The notes: generated from the letters alone by a model not told the origin. A stretch of DNA of 64,000 bases from Streptomyces cellulosae (GCF_000721105.1 NZ_JOEV01000036.1:1-64000), one strand, 5' to 3'. Shown: positions 1 to 9,030, counted from the stretch's first letter. Program-made: numbers and translations.

Positions 1-344
1 GGCGCAGCAGGGCGTAGTTCTCGATGGCCAGGTTGATGCCCTCGCGGATGTCCTTGCCGAACCAGGGGTAGACCGGCCCGGTGTTGCCGCGCCCCATCAC
101 CAGGTCGACACGCCCGTCGGCCAGGTGCTGGAGCATCGCGTAGTCCTCGGCGATCTTCACCGGGTCGTTGGTGGTGATCAGTGTGGTCGCGGTGGAGAGA
201 ATGAGCCGGTCGGTGCGCGCGGCCACGTGTCCGAGCATGGTCGTCGGGGACGACGGCACGAACGGCGGGTTGTGGTGCTCACCGGTCGCGAAGACGTCGA
301 GCCCGACCTCCTCGGCCTTCAGCGCGATAGATGCCGAACTGCAT
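1..344 (-). pseudogene. LLM-class flavin-dependent oxidoreductase, 5' part, broken by an internal deletion
   Basis: Only the N-terminal part lies in the window; the gene runs off the left edge. From an ATG at 344 with a purine-rich GGGAGGG site upstream the frame reads MQFGIY and then leaves the family. Shifting by one base near 328 restores a typical luciferase-like monooxygenase sequence (ALKAEEVGLDVFATGEHH, then LSTATTLITTNDPVKIAEDY and MGRGNTGPVYPWFGKD). About 25 codons normally found between the first strand and the first helix are missing, and the join is out of frame. The family uses reduced FMN or F420 on diverse substrates. Either a real deletion has inactivated it, or a sequencing error sits on an unusually short N-terminus. 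Confidence 0.75.
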
Positions 345-746
345 CGACTTCACCCTCCCTCTGGTTGACGCATCAACTACGGTGTCGCCAACACACGGGG
401 GAAGGTCTCTATTCCGCCACGCTGCGCGGCGACGGGGACCGCCCCGCCCGTCCCCCTGTTCCGCCGCCGGCCATCCCCGTACATCAGGTGTCGCGGGGTC
501 GAAAACGCGTTGCACTCCGCGGTCGCGGTACGCGGTCGGTGCGGCACGTCGGCCGCCCGGAGCGGGCGGTGTGGGTGCTCACGGGGTGTTCAGCCGTGAC
601 CCCGTTCCGGCGGACGACCGGGGCGAACCCGTGCGGCTCGCCCGCCCGCCGGCATGAAGGTCATCGAGGCGCAGGGGGCAGCGTTCGCGCTCCGCAGGCA
701 TGACTGCTCCATCGGGGGTAGGAGCGAGACCTGACAGGAGGTGCGC
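345..746. other. Intergenic region with an imperfect palindrome
   Basis: No gene is convincing in this 400-base stretch between divergent genes. An imperfect palindrome, GTTGACGCATCAAC (364-377), lies 20 bases upstream of the broken oxidoreductase start. GTTGA/TCAAC arms of this type are typical of MarR-family operators, so it may have controlled that gene. The rest (about 380-735) shows no clear promoter or repeat. Confidence 0.4.
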
Positions 747-1478
747 ATGGCTGCTCTGGCGGTCTCGTTGTGGGACGTGGACAACGGACAGGGATTGCGG
801 CAACTTGCCGAGATCGCACTCGCACTGGTGCTGTCGAGCCTGATCGGCTGGGAACGGGCGGCACAGCAGAAGAGCGCCGGGCTGCGCACCCACACCCTGG
901 TGGGCATCGCCAGCGCTTTGATGATGGAGGTCTCCCAGCACGGCTTCACCAACGTGCTCGGTCTGGAGAACGTCTCCTTCGACCCCTCCCGGGTGGCCGC
1001 GCAGATCGTCTCCGGGATCGGCTTCATCGGCGGCGGCCTGATCTTCGTACGCAGGGACGCCGTCCGTGGTCTGACCACCGCCGCGACGATCTGGCTCACC
1101 TGTGCGGTCGGCATGGCCTGCGGCGGTGGGCTGCCCATCCTCGCCGCGGCCGTCACCGCGCTGCATTTCCTCGTGGTGCGCGGTTATCCCCTCCTCTCGG
1201 CCCGTCTCGTCCCCGGCACCGCGGACACCGGCGTCGAGGTCCGGCTGACCTACCTGACCGGCCGGGCGCTGCTGCCCCAGCTGATGGAGACGTGTACCCG
1301 GCAGGGCTTTCGCATCGTGCAGGTCAGAGCCGAGCGGCTGCCCGGCCGCACGGACCCGGCCGCGCGCGTCCTGCTGGAACTGGAAGGCACCGCGGACACC
1401 AGCCGGCTGGCCACCGACCTCTTCGACAACGACGGCGTGCTCGATGTCGAGATGGCCGCGCCCGCCGACGAGGAATAG
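747..1478 (+). CDS. MgtC/SapB family membrane protein
   Basis: This 243-residue protein has four or five hydrophobic segments in its first 150 residues and a soluble C-terminal ACT-like domain, the usual MgtC/SapB layout. Family marks are LIGWERA near residue 30, KSAGLRTHTLVG, and GIGFIGGGLIFVRRDAVRGLTTAATIW. MgtC proteins sit in the inner membrane and are tied to magnesium limitation and membrane-potential control; some inhibit F-type ATP synthase. The start is ATG 747 because AGGAGG lies 5 bases upstream; the in-frame GTG at 741 overlaps that site. It is followed by a small antitoxin-like gene with no obvious functional link. Confidence 0.85.
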   Translation: MAALAVSLWDVDNGQGLRQLAEIALALVLSSLIGWERAAQQKSAGLRTHTLVGIASALMMEVSQHGFTNVLGLENVSFDPSRVAAQIVSGIGFIGGGLIFVRRDAVRGLTTAATIWLTCAVGMACGGGLPILAAAVTALHFLVVRGYPLLSARLVPGTADTGVEVRLTYLTGRALLPQLMETCTRQGFRIVQVRAERLPGRTDPAARVLLELEGTADTSRLATDLFDNDGVLDVEMAAPADEE

Positions 1479-1483
1479 ACAAG

Positions 1484-1502
1484 TGGTACCGCTGGTACCG
1501 CG
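1484..1502. promoter_or_regulatory. Tandem TGGTACCGC repeat, likely antitoxin autoregulation operator
   Basis: Two back-to-back copies of TGGTACCGC, each containing the palindrome GGTACC, end 6 bases before the antitoxin-like ATG at 1509. Repeated palindromes directly at the start of a ribbon-helix-helix antitoxin gene usually bind the antitoxin itself. The absence of a ribosome binding site suggests a leaderless transcript starting close to these repeats. Confidence 0.5.
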
Positions 1503-1508
1503 GTTGTC

Positions 1509-1892
1509 ATGTCGGATCCCAAGGCGATGAACCTGCGTTTTCCCGACCCGGCGCAGCGGGCGGCCATCGCGGCAGCCGCGAAGCAGGCGGGGGTCAGCAC
1601 GCAGGAGAACATTCTGTCGGCCGCCTACGACCGCGCCACGGCCGTGGAGCGGCGCTTCGTCGAAGGCTTCCGTGCGTCGATGTCCCGCAGCGGCGCAGCC
1701 TTCGCCGCTGAACCCGGCACCGCGGATCCCAGCGCCGAGCAGCGGGCGGCCGAGCAGGAGGCGCTGCGGGAGCTCCAGCGAACTCGAGTACGAGCCCAAG
1801 GCGGCTGTCGCCCTCGTACGCGACACCGCCTCCGGGGCGCTCGGTGTCTCCCGGATCGCGCCCGCCGGCTAAGGGACCGGATCACCGCCTGA
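1509..1892 (+). CDS. Antitoxin-like protein with an altered C-terminus
   Basis: The first 90 residues match small actinobacterial antitoxin-like proteins paired with Fic/Doc-type toxins: MNLRFPDPAQRAAIAAAAKQ, a QENILSAAYDRATAVERRF helix, then SGAAFAAEPGTADPSAEQRA. Around base 1780 the reading changes from an acidic helical sequence to an arginine-rich one, while the neighbouring frame becomes coding-like (EPKAAVALVRDTASGALGVS) and stops at 1872. This suggests a frameshift or a deletion joint with the tail of another gene. No toxin gene follows; the next gene is DUF2630. The start is ATG 1509 without a visible ribosome binding site. Function as an antitoxin is inferred from family resemblance only. 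Confidence 0.55.
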   Translation: MSDPKAMNLRFPDPAQRAAIAAAAKQAGVSTQENILSAAYDRATAVERRFVEGFRASMSRSGAAFAAEPGTADPSAEQRAAEQEALRELQRTRVRAQGGCRPRTRHRLRGARCLPDRARRLRDRITA

Positions 1893-1942
1893 ACCACGCC
1901 CCGGCCCGTACAGTGGGCTCGACGACGAGGAGGAGCAGGGAC

Positions 1943-2188
1943 ATGGACCAAGAAGACATCCTGGCCAGGATCACGGCGATGGTCGACGACGAGCGCAGGA
2001 TCCGCGACGCCCTCGCCTCCGGGCAGATCGACAGCACGACCGAACACGAACGGCTCGGGCAGCTGGAACGCTCACTCGACCAGTGCTGGGATCTGCTGCG
2101 CCAGCGACGCGCGAAGACCGAGTTCGGCGGGAACCCCGACGACGCACACGTACGCCCGGCGTCGCAGGTCGAGGGCTACCAGAACTGA
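1943..2188 (+). CDS. DUF2630 family protein
   Basis: This small acidic protein of 81 residues is predicted to be mostly helical. The hallmark is a coiled segment ending LDQCWDLLRQRRA, followed by GGNPDDAHVRP and a terminal EGYQN. This matches DUF2630, a short actinobacterial family of unknown function. The ATG at 1943 has a GAGGAGGAG-rich ribosome binding site just upstream. The gene stands alone between the antitoxin-like gene and nhaA. Confidence 0.8.
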   Translation: MDQEDILARITAMVDDERRIRDALASGQIDSTTEHERLGQLERSLDQCWDLLRQRRAKTEFGGNPDDAHVRPASQVEGYQN

Positions 2189-2371
2189 CCGCGGATCCCG
2201 CGGCCGCAGATTCCAAGCGGCGGGAGAGGCGCGCGGACTCACCGCTGCCGAGTGCCGCGCTCGCCTACCGTCCGGGAACATCGCGAGTCACCGCGGATCA
2301 CCGCTTCGCCGAGTGCCGGATCATGAACAGCGCCAGAATCGTGCGTGCGCAGGGCCCCATCGGGAGTGATC

Positions 2372-4264
2372 GTGCCACCTGAGACCTCGCCTCTGTCGGG
2401 ACAGACCGTGTGCGGCAGTGAAGCCCGCAGCCCCTTGCTTTCCTTCCTGCGGACCGAGACCGGCAGTGCCGCGATACTGCTCGTCGCCGCGCTCGCCGCC
2501 CTCGCCTGGGCCAACATCGCCCCCGGCTCCTACGAGACGCTGTGGGGAACCGAACTGTCGGTCCGCGTCGGATCCGGCGGGGTGTCCCTGGACCTGCGTG
2601 AGTGGCTGAACAGCGGTCTGATGACGCTGTTCTTCTTCGTCGTCGGTCTGGAGGCACGCCGCGAATTCGACATGGGCGAGCTGCGCGAACGCCGACGGGT
2701 CACCCTGCCGGTCCTCGCCGGGCTCAGCGGCATGCTCGTCCCGGTCGCGATCTATCTGGCCGTCAACGCGGGCGAGGACTCCGTGCACGGCTGGGGTGCC
2801 GCCATGTCGACGGACACGGCGTTCGCACTGGGCATGCTCGCCCTCTTCGGCGCACGGCTGCCCGGCAGTCTTCGGCTCTTCATCCTCAGCGTCGCCGTCG
2901 TCGACGACTTCCTGGCGCTGGCCGTCATCGCCTTCGCCTACAGCGGAGCCGTCGACCTGCCCGCCCTGCTGACCGCGCTCGGCCTCTTCGCCGTCGTCCT
3001 GCTGGTGCGGCGCACCCTCGGAGGACGCGTCCCCTCCTTGTACGCGGTGTTGGGCGTGGCGGTCTGGGTGGCGCTCCTGAAGTCGGGAGTGGACCCGGTC
3101 GTGACAGGCCTGGCGATGGGCCTGTTGACATACGCACGCCCGGCGGAGCGCCGGGACCTCGAACAGGCCAGCAAACTGTTCAGGCGCTTCCGCGAGCAGC
3201 CGACCCCCGAGCTCGAGCGCACCGTACGACGCGGGATCGCCTCGACGCTCTCGCTCAACGACCGGCTCCAGCGGACGCTCCATCCCTGGACGAGCTATGT
3301 GATCGTGCCGCTGTTCGCCCTCGCCAACGCCGGCATCACGCTCAGCACCGGCCAGTTGTCCCATGCCTTCACCTCACCGGTCACGCTGGGCATCCTGCTC
3401 GGCTACGTGGCCGGCAAGCCCCTCGGCATCATCGGCGCGACCTGGCTCACGACACGCGTCAGCGGGGGGCGCCTGCACCCGCCGGTCGGCTGGGGCGCCA
3501 TCGCCGCGGGCGGCACTCTTGCCGGAGTGGGCTTCACCGTGTCCCTGCTCATCGCCACCCTGGCCTTCGACGGGGACCGGCTGGAGCAGGCGAAGATCGG
3601 CATCCTGACCGCCGTCGTCTGCTCGTTCCTCGTCACCTGGCTGGTCACCCGGGTGATCAGCGCCCTTCCCCGCACCTCCCGTGCCCGGGCCCTCCTAGGC
3701 ACCGGCCAGACCGTCGTCGACCTCATCGACCCCGTCGACGTCGAGCGTGACCACGTACGAGGGCCCATGGACGCGCCCGTGACCCTCCTGGAGTACGGGG
3801 ACTTCGAGTGCCCGTACTGCGGGCGGGCCGAGCCCGTGGTGCGCGAGTTGCTCGCCGACTTCGGTGACGTGCGCTATGTATGGCGGCATCTGCCGCTCAC
3901 CGACGTACACCCGAGTGCCCAGCTGGCCGCGGAGGCGTCGGAGGCCGCCGCGCGCCAGAACCGCTACTGGGAGATGCACGAGCTGCTGCTGCGGCACCAA
4001 GGCGATCTGCGGCCGAGGGATCTGCTCCGGTACGCCGAGGACATCGGTCTCGACGCCGACCGCTTCCGCGCCGATCTCCGGTCGGGGGCGGGTGCCGCCC
4101 GTGTCGCCGCGGACGTGGAGTCCGCCGACCTCAGCGGGGTGTCCGGCACCCCCACGTTCTTCGTCAACGGGCGTCGCCACCATGGCGCCTACGACATCGC
4201 CACTTTGTCCGCGGCCGTACGCGCCGCTCGGGAACGGGCGGCCCTCTCAGGGGCAGTGGGTTGA
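2372..4264 (+). CDS. nhaA: Na+/H+ antiporter NhaA fused to a C-terminal DsbA-like thioredoxin domain
   Basis: The N-terminal two thirds (about residues 20-410) is an NhaA antiporter with a dozen hydrophobic segments and family motifs such as [25 protein letters not shown] and [20 protein letters not shown], whose paired aspartates bind and exchange Na+ and H+. After a charged linker comes a DsbA/thioredoxin fold (about 435-625) with active-site CPYC at 480-483 and the cis-proline loop [12 protein letters not shown]. The family is known in actinobacteria; the thioredoxin part presumably acts on one face of the membrane. GTG 2372 is preferred because GGGAG lies 5 bases upstream; GTG 2345 is an in-frame alternative. 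Confidence 0.93.
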   Translation: MPPETSPLSGQTVCGSEARSPLLSFLRTETGSAAILLVAALAALAWANIAPGSYETLWGTELSVRVGSGGVSLDLREWLNSGLMTLFFFVVGLEARREFDMGELRERRRVTLPVLAGLSGMLVPVAIYLAVNAGEDSVHGWGAAMSTDTAFALGMLALFGARLPGSLRLFILSVAVVDDFLALAVIAFAYSGAVDLPALLTALGLFAVVLLVRRTLGGRVPSLYAVLGVAVWVALLKSGVDPVVTGLAMGLLTYARPAERRDLEQASKLFRRFREQPTPELERTVRRGIASTLSLNDRLQRTLHPWTSYVIVPLFALANAGITLSTGQLSHAFTSPVTLGILLGYVAGKPLGIIGATWLTTRVSGGRLHPPVGWGAIAAGGTLAGVGFTVSLLIATLAFDGDRLEQAKIGILTAVVCSFLVTWLVTRVISALPRTSRARALLGTGQTVVDLIDPVDVERDHVRGPMDAPVTLLEYGDFECPYCGRAEPVVRELLADFGDVRYVWRHLPLTDVHPSAQLAAEASEAAARQNRYWEMHELLLRHQGDLRPRDLLRYAEDIGLDADRFRADLRSGAGAARVAADVESADLSGVSGTPTFFVNGRRHHGAYDIATLSAAVRAARERAALSGAVG

Positions 4265-4299
4265 CAGGGGCGTCTGTGCACCGACGGACCGGCGGTGGT

Positions 4300-4324
4300 G
4301 CGCACGTGGGCGAGCCGCGTGCGC
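4300..4324 (+). terminator. GC-rich hairpin after nhaA
   Basis: The arms GCGCACG (4300-4306) and CGTGCGC (4318-4324) enclose an 11-base loop between the convergent nhaA and ATP-grasp genes. There is no T-run, as is usual for actinomycete terminators. Confidence 0.35.
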
Positions 4325-4338
4325 CCCGAACCTCTAGC

Positions 4339-4434
4339 GTGTCGGACGCCGGGACAAGGAAGAGCTCCGCCGGACTGCTCGCCCTGGACGGCCTCGATGC
4401 CGGCGGCACCGTACAGGTCAGGCCGGGTAGCTGA
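4339..4434 (+). CDS. Candidate small ORF of 31 residues, unproven
   Basis: A GTG-started frame (VSDAGTRKSSAGLLALDGLD, then AGGTVQVRPGS) with strong GC at third positions lies after nhaA and overlaps the last 17 bases of the antisense ATP-grasp gene. Its hydrophobic LLALDGLD stretch and glycine-rich tail are reminiscent of small precursor peptides, but there is no clear ribosome binding site. It may be chance, or the 3' remnant of a lost gene. Confidence 0.15.
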   Translation: MSDAGTRKSSAGLLALDGLDAGGTVQVRPGS

Positions 4435-5782
4435 ACACGGCGGTGAGCTGCGGCAGCGCGTCCCAGCCGACGACTACGCTGTCGGCGGACTCGGAGAGCG
4501 CACGGATGTAGGTGCCCGCGTACCCCTCGTCGGTCAAGTAGACGCCCCACGTCGCGAACCAGTCCCGCACCTCGCCGGTCTCCGCGTCCTGCACCGGCTC
4601 CAGCTGCGCCGGGGCCTTGCGCTGGACCAGGAACCGTCGCCGGTCGCACTCCCCCAGGGCCTGCCGCCAGTCCCGGTCGGATGTCTCCCAGCCGGCGACG
4701 ATGCCGCCGCCGCGCGCGTCGTTGTTCGGCTTGAGGATCAGTTCCTCCCGATGGGCGCGGCAGTACTCGACCAGATCGACCGCGTCGCCGTCCACCTCGA
4801 CCTTGCTCTCGGCCATCGACCGCGTCCACGGCAGTATCCCGTCGACCACGGCCAGCTCGTCCTCGGCCAGCGCAGCCCGGCACCGGGGGTCGTGCAGCAT
4901 CGGCAGGATGCCCTTGTTGCCATGCAGGTCGGTGCAGATCGGGGTCAGCTGCACGGTCCGGCCCTCCTCGTGGGCACGGAAGACCGGCTCCATGGCCGCG
5001 GCGACCTCGGGGTCGTCCAGGATCTGGTCCACCGACACGTAGCGCAGGATCACGTCCACCGGGGTGCCATCCAGGTGGATCTTCCCGCCCAGCGAACGCA
5101 ACTGGCCCACCTCGGCCAGCCGCAGGTCGATTCCCTTGCCCCGCATGTACTCCTGGAAGGGCAGCATGTACTTCTGGTACGTGGCCACCCGGCCGTTGCT
5201 CTCCAGCAGTACGACCACCGGCGCGTCGGCGGCGGACACGCTTTCGGCGCAGCGGGTGACCATGCGGGCGATGCTCGCCCCGATGTCGGGGTAGGTCAGC
5301 CGGTGCGTCTCAGCGAACTGCCGAAACCTGGGCACGTCCATCAGCGCCCGCGGGATGTCGCCCGTCCGCTCCATACCGCCGAGGTCGGCGCCGATGTTGA
5401 ACTCCAGCAGCTGCCAGGAGTCGCCGTCACGGTGCAAGTCGGCCCGGCCGTACGGGATCGGCGGCACGAGTCCGTTCCGGCGGACGATCTCCACCGACCG
5501 CCGGTCGAGCCCGAGCGCCTCGCCGTAGGCGAACACGTCTCCACCGAGGAGCCTGCTGGGCAGGGAGACGATCAGGTCGTGGAATTGCATGAGCCGGTCG
5601 GCGACGCCGCGAATCGCGGTCTCCTCGACGAACAGCGGCCGGCCGAGCACCCGCCCGTCGAAGGCCGTGGTGAAGTGCGGCGGGAACCGCAGGTGGTCGA
5701 CGACTCCGCGCAGGCCGTCGCGCCCCTCGGCGGCACATTCGTCCAGGTAGGACTGGGTGACGGGGCAGTGGACCCGACTCAT
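4418..5782 (-). CDS. ATP-grasp ligase, glutathionylspermidine-synthetase-like (circularly permuted)
   Basis: This protein has 454 residues. It resembles the circularly permuted ATP-grasp group around glutathionylspermidine synthetase, which activates a carboxylate as acyl phosphate and joins it to an amine. Visible signs are FNIGADLGGM near 135, the central VVLLESNGR strand, and the late ATP-binding segment ELILKPNNDARGGGIVAGWE with its lysine and glycine loop. It is the last gene of the leftward operon and overlaps the upstream adenylate ligase by 4 bases (ATGA), so the two are probably translated together. In this cluster it is the best candidate for forming an amide between free amino-acid-like units. 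The substrate is unknown. Confidence 0.75.
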   Translation of the reverse strand: MSRVHCPVTQSYLDECAAEGRDGLRGVVDHLRFPPHFTTAFDGRVLGRPLFVEETAIRGVADRLMQFHDLIVSLPSRLLGGDVFAYGEALGLDRRSVEIVRRNGLVPPIPYGRADLHRDGDSWQLLEFNIGADLGGMERTGDIPRALMDVPRFRQFAETHRLTYPDIGASIARMVTRCAESVSAADAPVVVLLESNGRVATYQKYMLPFQEYMRGKGIDLRLAEVGQLRSLGGKIHLDGTPVDVILRYVSVDQILDDPEVAAAMEPVFRAHEEGRTVQLTPICTDLHGNKGILPMLHDPRCRAALAEDELAVVDGILPWTRSMAESKVEVDGDAVDLVEYCRAHREELILKPNNDARGGGIVAGWETSDRDWRQALGECDRRRFLVQRKAPAQLEPVQDAETGEVRDWFATWGVYLTDEGYAGTYIRALSESADSVVVGWDALPQLTAVFSYPA

Positions 5783-7092
5783 GCGGTCACCAGTCTCTGG
5801 TAGAGGGTTGGCACCTTGCCGCGCTCGGTGCGTTCGAAGTCGCTGCGCTCGACGTGTTCCACGGTGAATCCCAGGCAGCGTGGCCCGGTGACGATCTGGT
5901 TGAGCTCGACGGTGTCCGCGAAGGCCGCGACCACCGCGTCCGCGGTGATGGCCTTGGGCGTGCTCGGTGACAGCAACAACCGCACCCGGTACCTGTTGAC
6001 GGCCCAGAGCACCTGCAACTGGCAGTCGGCGGGATCGGTGATGCCCAACCGGGCGAGCCGCGCCATCAACTGGTCGGCGGAGACGGTCTCGGAGTCCACG
6101 TTCAACGACTGCCGAGCCCGGCCGAGCAGGGTGAGCACGGCGGCCTGGCTGCCGCAGCGGCATGGCTGTGTGCTCAGACGGCCTCGATCACCGATGGCGT
6201 AACGGAAAAGAGCCATGCCCGTGTCGCTCAGCGGCGTGACCAGTACCTCGCCCTCCTCGCCGTCGGGCACGGAGCGCCCGGTCTCCTCGTCGACGATCTC
6301 CACCACCATCGCGTCCTCGTGCACGTGGTGGTCGTTGCCCGACAACCGCTGGCACTGGTAGCCGATGGGCCCGGTCTCCGTGGTGGAATAGGCCAGCGAA
6401 CGCACCGTCAGCTCGGGTAAGGCGTCGGTGAGCGCCGTGGTGCGGCTCGCGCCGAGACTTTCCCCTATGTAGAGGTACGTTCGCATGGAGGCGAGCATGT
6501 CCGGGGGCGTGCTGGTGAGCAGGTCCACCCCGTACCCCGGCGGCGCGGCCAAGGTGTCGATCGCGTGCTCAGCGATCATCTTCGCCGTGTCGGCGACGCC
6601 GGTGACGTTGCCCAGCGGGTACACCCGTGCCCCGAGCAGCCGAGCGATCTCCTGGGTGAACAGGAAGGATCCATTGAGCTCGGCCCCGTAGAGGCAGTTC
6701 GCCACCCGGTGCGGCGGCTCGGGCAGAGTCGCGCGCAGCCCACGCGCGCCGAGCGTGGACACCTGCTCGTTGAACGCCCAGGAGTGGTACATCATCTTGA
6801 CCTTGCTGGAGGTCCCGCTCGAACGCAGCACCATGCCGGGCTGGTCGCCGTCGATCAGGAACTCCATCGAGTGCGGCGGACAGCCGTCAGCCAGCGCGGA
6901 CGGGGTCAGCACGGGCAGCTCCGGCAGCCGGTTCAAGCTGTGCACGGAGTCGAGCCCGGGCCAGCGGCGCAGCACCGCCGGCGTGCGCCGGGCCGCGGTC
7001 ACCAACTGCGTGAAGTTGTGCGCCCGCAGCCGCTCGATCTCCTCCCGGCTGATCGCGTCCAGGTCGGCGGCGAGCCGAATGCCGGTGTTCAT
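5779..7092 (-). CDS. Adenylate-forming ligase related to phenylacetate-CoA ligase (PaaK)
   Basis: This 437-residue protein is an ANL-superfamily enzyme of the compact PaaK type. It carries a phosphate-binding loop RSSGTSSKVKMMYHS near residue 90, the adenylate motif AYSTTETGPIGYQC near 240, and the hinge region YAIGDRGRL before CRCGSQAAVLTLLGR. It should activate a carboxylic acid as acyl-AMP and pass it to CoA or an amine. The ATG at 7092 has GGAGG 8 bases upstream. Its start overlaps the stop of the decayed gene before it, and its end overlaps the ATP-grasp gene, so the operon is tightly coupled. The expected acid may be aryl or a small amino acid such as beta-alanine; this is inference. 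Confidence 0.8.
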   Translation of the reverse strand: MNTGIRLAADLDAISREEIERLRAHNFTQLVTAARRTPAVLRRWPGLDSVHSLNRLPELPVLTPSALADGCPPHSMEFLIDGDQPGMVLRSSGTSSKVKMMYHSWAFNEQVSTLGARGLRATLPEPPHRVANCLYGAELNGSFLFTQEIARLLGARVYPLGNVTGVADTAKMIAEHAIDTLAAPPGYGVDLLTSTPPDMLASMRTYLYIGESLGASRTTALTDALPELTVRSLAYSTTETGPIGYQCQRLSGNDHHVHEDAMVVEIVDEETGRSVPDGEEGEVLVTPLSDTGMALFRYAIGDRGRLSTQPCRCGSQAAVLTLLGRARQSLNVDSETVSADQLMARLARLGITDPADCQLQVLWAVNRYRVRLLLSPSTPKAITADAVVAAFADTVELNQIVTGPRCLGFTVEHVERSDFERTERGKVPTLYQRLVTA

Positions 7093-7671
7093 ATCGGGAA
7101 CCTCCGTGGTGTGCTGATCTCGTCGCGCACGATCACCGTGCCTGCCCGGACGGCTCCGAGCAGCGCGACATGTCCTTGCTCAGGCGGCCGCAGCCGATCC
7201 CGACCGATGCGCTCGACGCCGTATCCCCTGGTGGACGGCACCGCGACGATCGCATCTGCGGCGCAGGCCCGCGGCACCTCGCGGCGCGGGGCAGCCGAAG
7301 CCGTCGTGCGGCGCTGACCGGTGTCAGGGCACGTTGCTCGGCCTCCTCGGCCTCGTGATCGCCCCCCCGCGGCCGAGGCGGGGAGGCAGCGCCGTGATCG
7401 GCAACGACGTGGCACCGGGCGCCCGAGGTGGCGGGCGACCAGCCCCCCCCCGGCGCCGATAAGTCGGCCGCACTCATCACGACGGGGGCGTCCTCGGCCG
7501 GCTGTCCGGAGCACCGCGCGGCGATGTCGCCCTGTTGTCGGCCCGGGCGCCGGATCCGCCCGGGCCGAGCGCCTCGCCCTTGGCGTAGGCCTCGACGCCG
7601 CGGTCGGCGCCGAGCCGCAACCGGACCGGAGCGGTCCGACCGATGACATCGAGCACGTCGTCACTGAGCAT
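7089..7671 (-). pseudogene. Decayed gene; N-terminus resembles PLP-dependent cysteine-synthase-like enzymes
   Basis: From ATG 7671 the frame starts like a fold-II PLP enzyme: VLDVIGRTAPVRL, then LGADRGVEAYAKGEALGPGG, where an intact member continues S-V-K-D-R. Here the lysine region is lost, the frame becomes arginine- and glycine-rich, and it stops near 7477. Short coding-like runs continue in other frames around a run of nine C at 7443-7451 and seven C at 7371-7377. A final frame (DAIVAVPSTRGYGVERIGRD) ends in a TGA overlapping the next gene's ATG. The total length is only about 580 bases, too short for an intact enzyme (about 960). Deletion plus frameshift is likely; miscalled poly-C runs could explain part. 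It lies first in the operon, after site B. Confidence 0.5.
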
Positions 7672-7740
7672 CCGCGTGGTCCCATTCCCATTCCGTCGAC
7701 GCTCGAACAGTAGATTCCGCCGGACGACCGGACGACCGGC

Positions 7741-7794
7741 TTCGTTGCGTGATGAGGCGGTATTTCTTGCGGGAGGCCGCATTTGTTGCGCGAA
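7741..7794 (-). promoter_or_regulatory. Cluster promoter element B: three GCAA-type direct repeats
   Basis: On the minus strand three half-sites of the form GCAA(C/G)(A/G)A begin near 7789, 7770 and 7748, that is 19 and 22 bases apart. The most upstream 31 bases match element A at 11520-11550 in 24 of 31 positions, and the third half-site is at the same distance in both. The element ends about 93 bases before the ATG at 7671. Direct repeats about 20 bases apart fit an AraC-family activator, and one is encoded at 20256-21473. Confidence 0.6.
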
Positions 7795-9030
7795 TTATCC
7801 GATGGCGACCGGAGGGCGTTCCGGTTCGTCCATTTCGCGCCAAATCCGGAACAGGAACGGCCACAGTGTCACGAGCAGGCAGAGCCCGCCGAGCACCAGC
7901 ACCGCGGCGGTCAGCCCGACCGCGTCCAGCAGCGCCCCGGCCAGCAGCAGGCCCAGCGGCATGGCGGCGTTGGCGGAGGCGTGGAACGCCGCGAACACTC
8001 GGCCACGCAACTCCTCGGGCACCCGTGCGTACTTGACCGCGGCGATCACCGGGTTGATCGGGCCGTTCGCGATCATGCACGCCGAGACCACCAGGACCAG
8101 CAGCACCGGGTGCGGGTCGGCCGCCACGGCCAGGAAAACGGGCGCGCCCGAGACCAGGGAGCAGATCGCGAACACCCGCCACCGATGGCCGCCGTCGCCC
8201 AGCCAGCCGTACAGCGCCGTGCCCAGGATGCTGGCGCCACTGGACGTGGCGATCAGCACGCCGACCAGCGTGCTGTTGTGCCACACGGTCAGTCCGTAGG
8301 CGGGCAGTAGCACCGAGAGCAGGCCGACGACGACGGCGTTCAACGCGGCGCATTGCACGCCGATGACCAGGAGCAACCGGTCCTGCCGGAAGTGCTCGGC
8401 GGCCTGCTTGAGATCCCGCAGGTAGCCGCGCGCACCGCCGGCCGGCTCGCGCACGACGGCCGCGGGCCGGACCAGAAGGCTCACCAGTGCCGCCGCGGTG
8501 AGCAGCGCCGCGCCGTCGGCCAGCAGTACCCAGGTGGGTCCTGTCAGCCCGATCAGCACGCCGCCGAGCGGCGCGCCGAGCAGGTCTCCGGTGCGCAACG
8601 CGGTCTCCTCCGCGCTGGTCGCGCGCTCGACCTGGACCCCGGTCCCGGCCAGCACGGCGGGCAGCAGCACCTGCTTGGCGCTGCGGGAGGGCGCTCGGCC
8701 GGCGCCGATCCCGAACACCAGCACCACGAGCACCGGCAGCGACAGCACGTCCAGTGCCTCCGCGACCGGGATGGCAGTCACCGCGACCAAGGCCGCCAGG
8801 TCTGCCACGATGCTGCCGCGCCACGCGCCGTACCGGTCCAGCAGCGGGCCGGCCAGCACCACGGACAGGACCAGTCCGAGAGTTTCGGCGGCGGCCACGG
8901 CCCCGGTCTGGATGCCACTGCCTGTCCTGGACAGCACGAACCAGGGAACGGCGATCAACGTCATCGTCGCGCCGCACGACGACACACCGCAAGCGGCGAC
9001 GAGTGCGATCAACGGCAGCCGACGGATCAC
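7795..9030 (-). CDS. Major facilitator superfamily exporter
   Basis: This 411-residue protein has about twelve hydrophobic helices in the 6+6 arrangement of MFS transporters. The conserved loop 2-3 motif appears as GPLLDRYGAWRGSIVAD, and a related GWLGDGGHRWR occurs after helix 8. It fits the proton-driven drug exporters common in antibiotic clusters, so export of the product or self-resistance is likely. It starts with GTG 9030 with GGAG 7 bases upstream, and is divergent from the GNAT gene at 9148. Its stop codon directly abuts element B. Confidence 0.85.
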   Translation of the reverse strand: MIRRLPLIALVAACGVSSCGATMTLIAVPWFVLSRTGSGIQTGAVAAAETLGLVLSVVLAGPLLDRYGAWRGSIVADLAALVAVTAIPVAEALDVLSLPVLVVLVFGIGAGRAPSRSAKQVLLPAVLAGTGVQVERATSAEETALRTGDLLGAPLGGVLIGLTGPTWVLLADGAALLTAAALVSLLVRPAAVVREPAGGARGYLRDLKQAAEHFRQDRLLLVIGVQCAALNAVVVGLLSVLLPAYGLTVWHNSTLVGVLIATSSGASILGTALYGWLGDGGHRWRVFAICSLVSGAPVFLAVAADPHPVLLVLVVSACMIANGPINPVIAAVKYARVPEELRGRVFAAFHASANAAMPLGLLLAGALLDAVGLTAAVLVLGGLCLLVTLWPFLFRIWREMDEPERPPVAIG

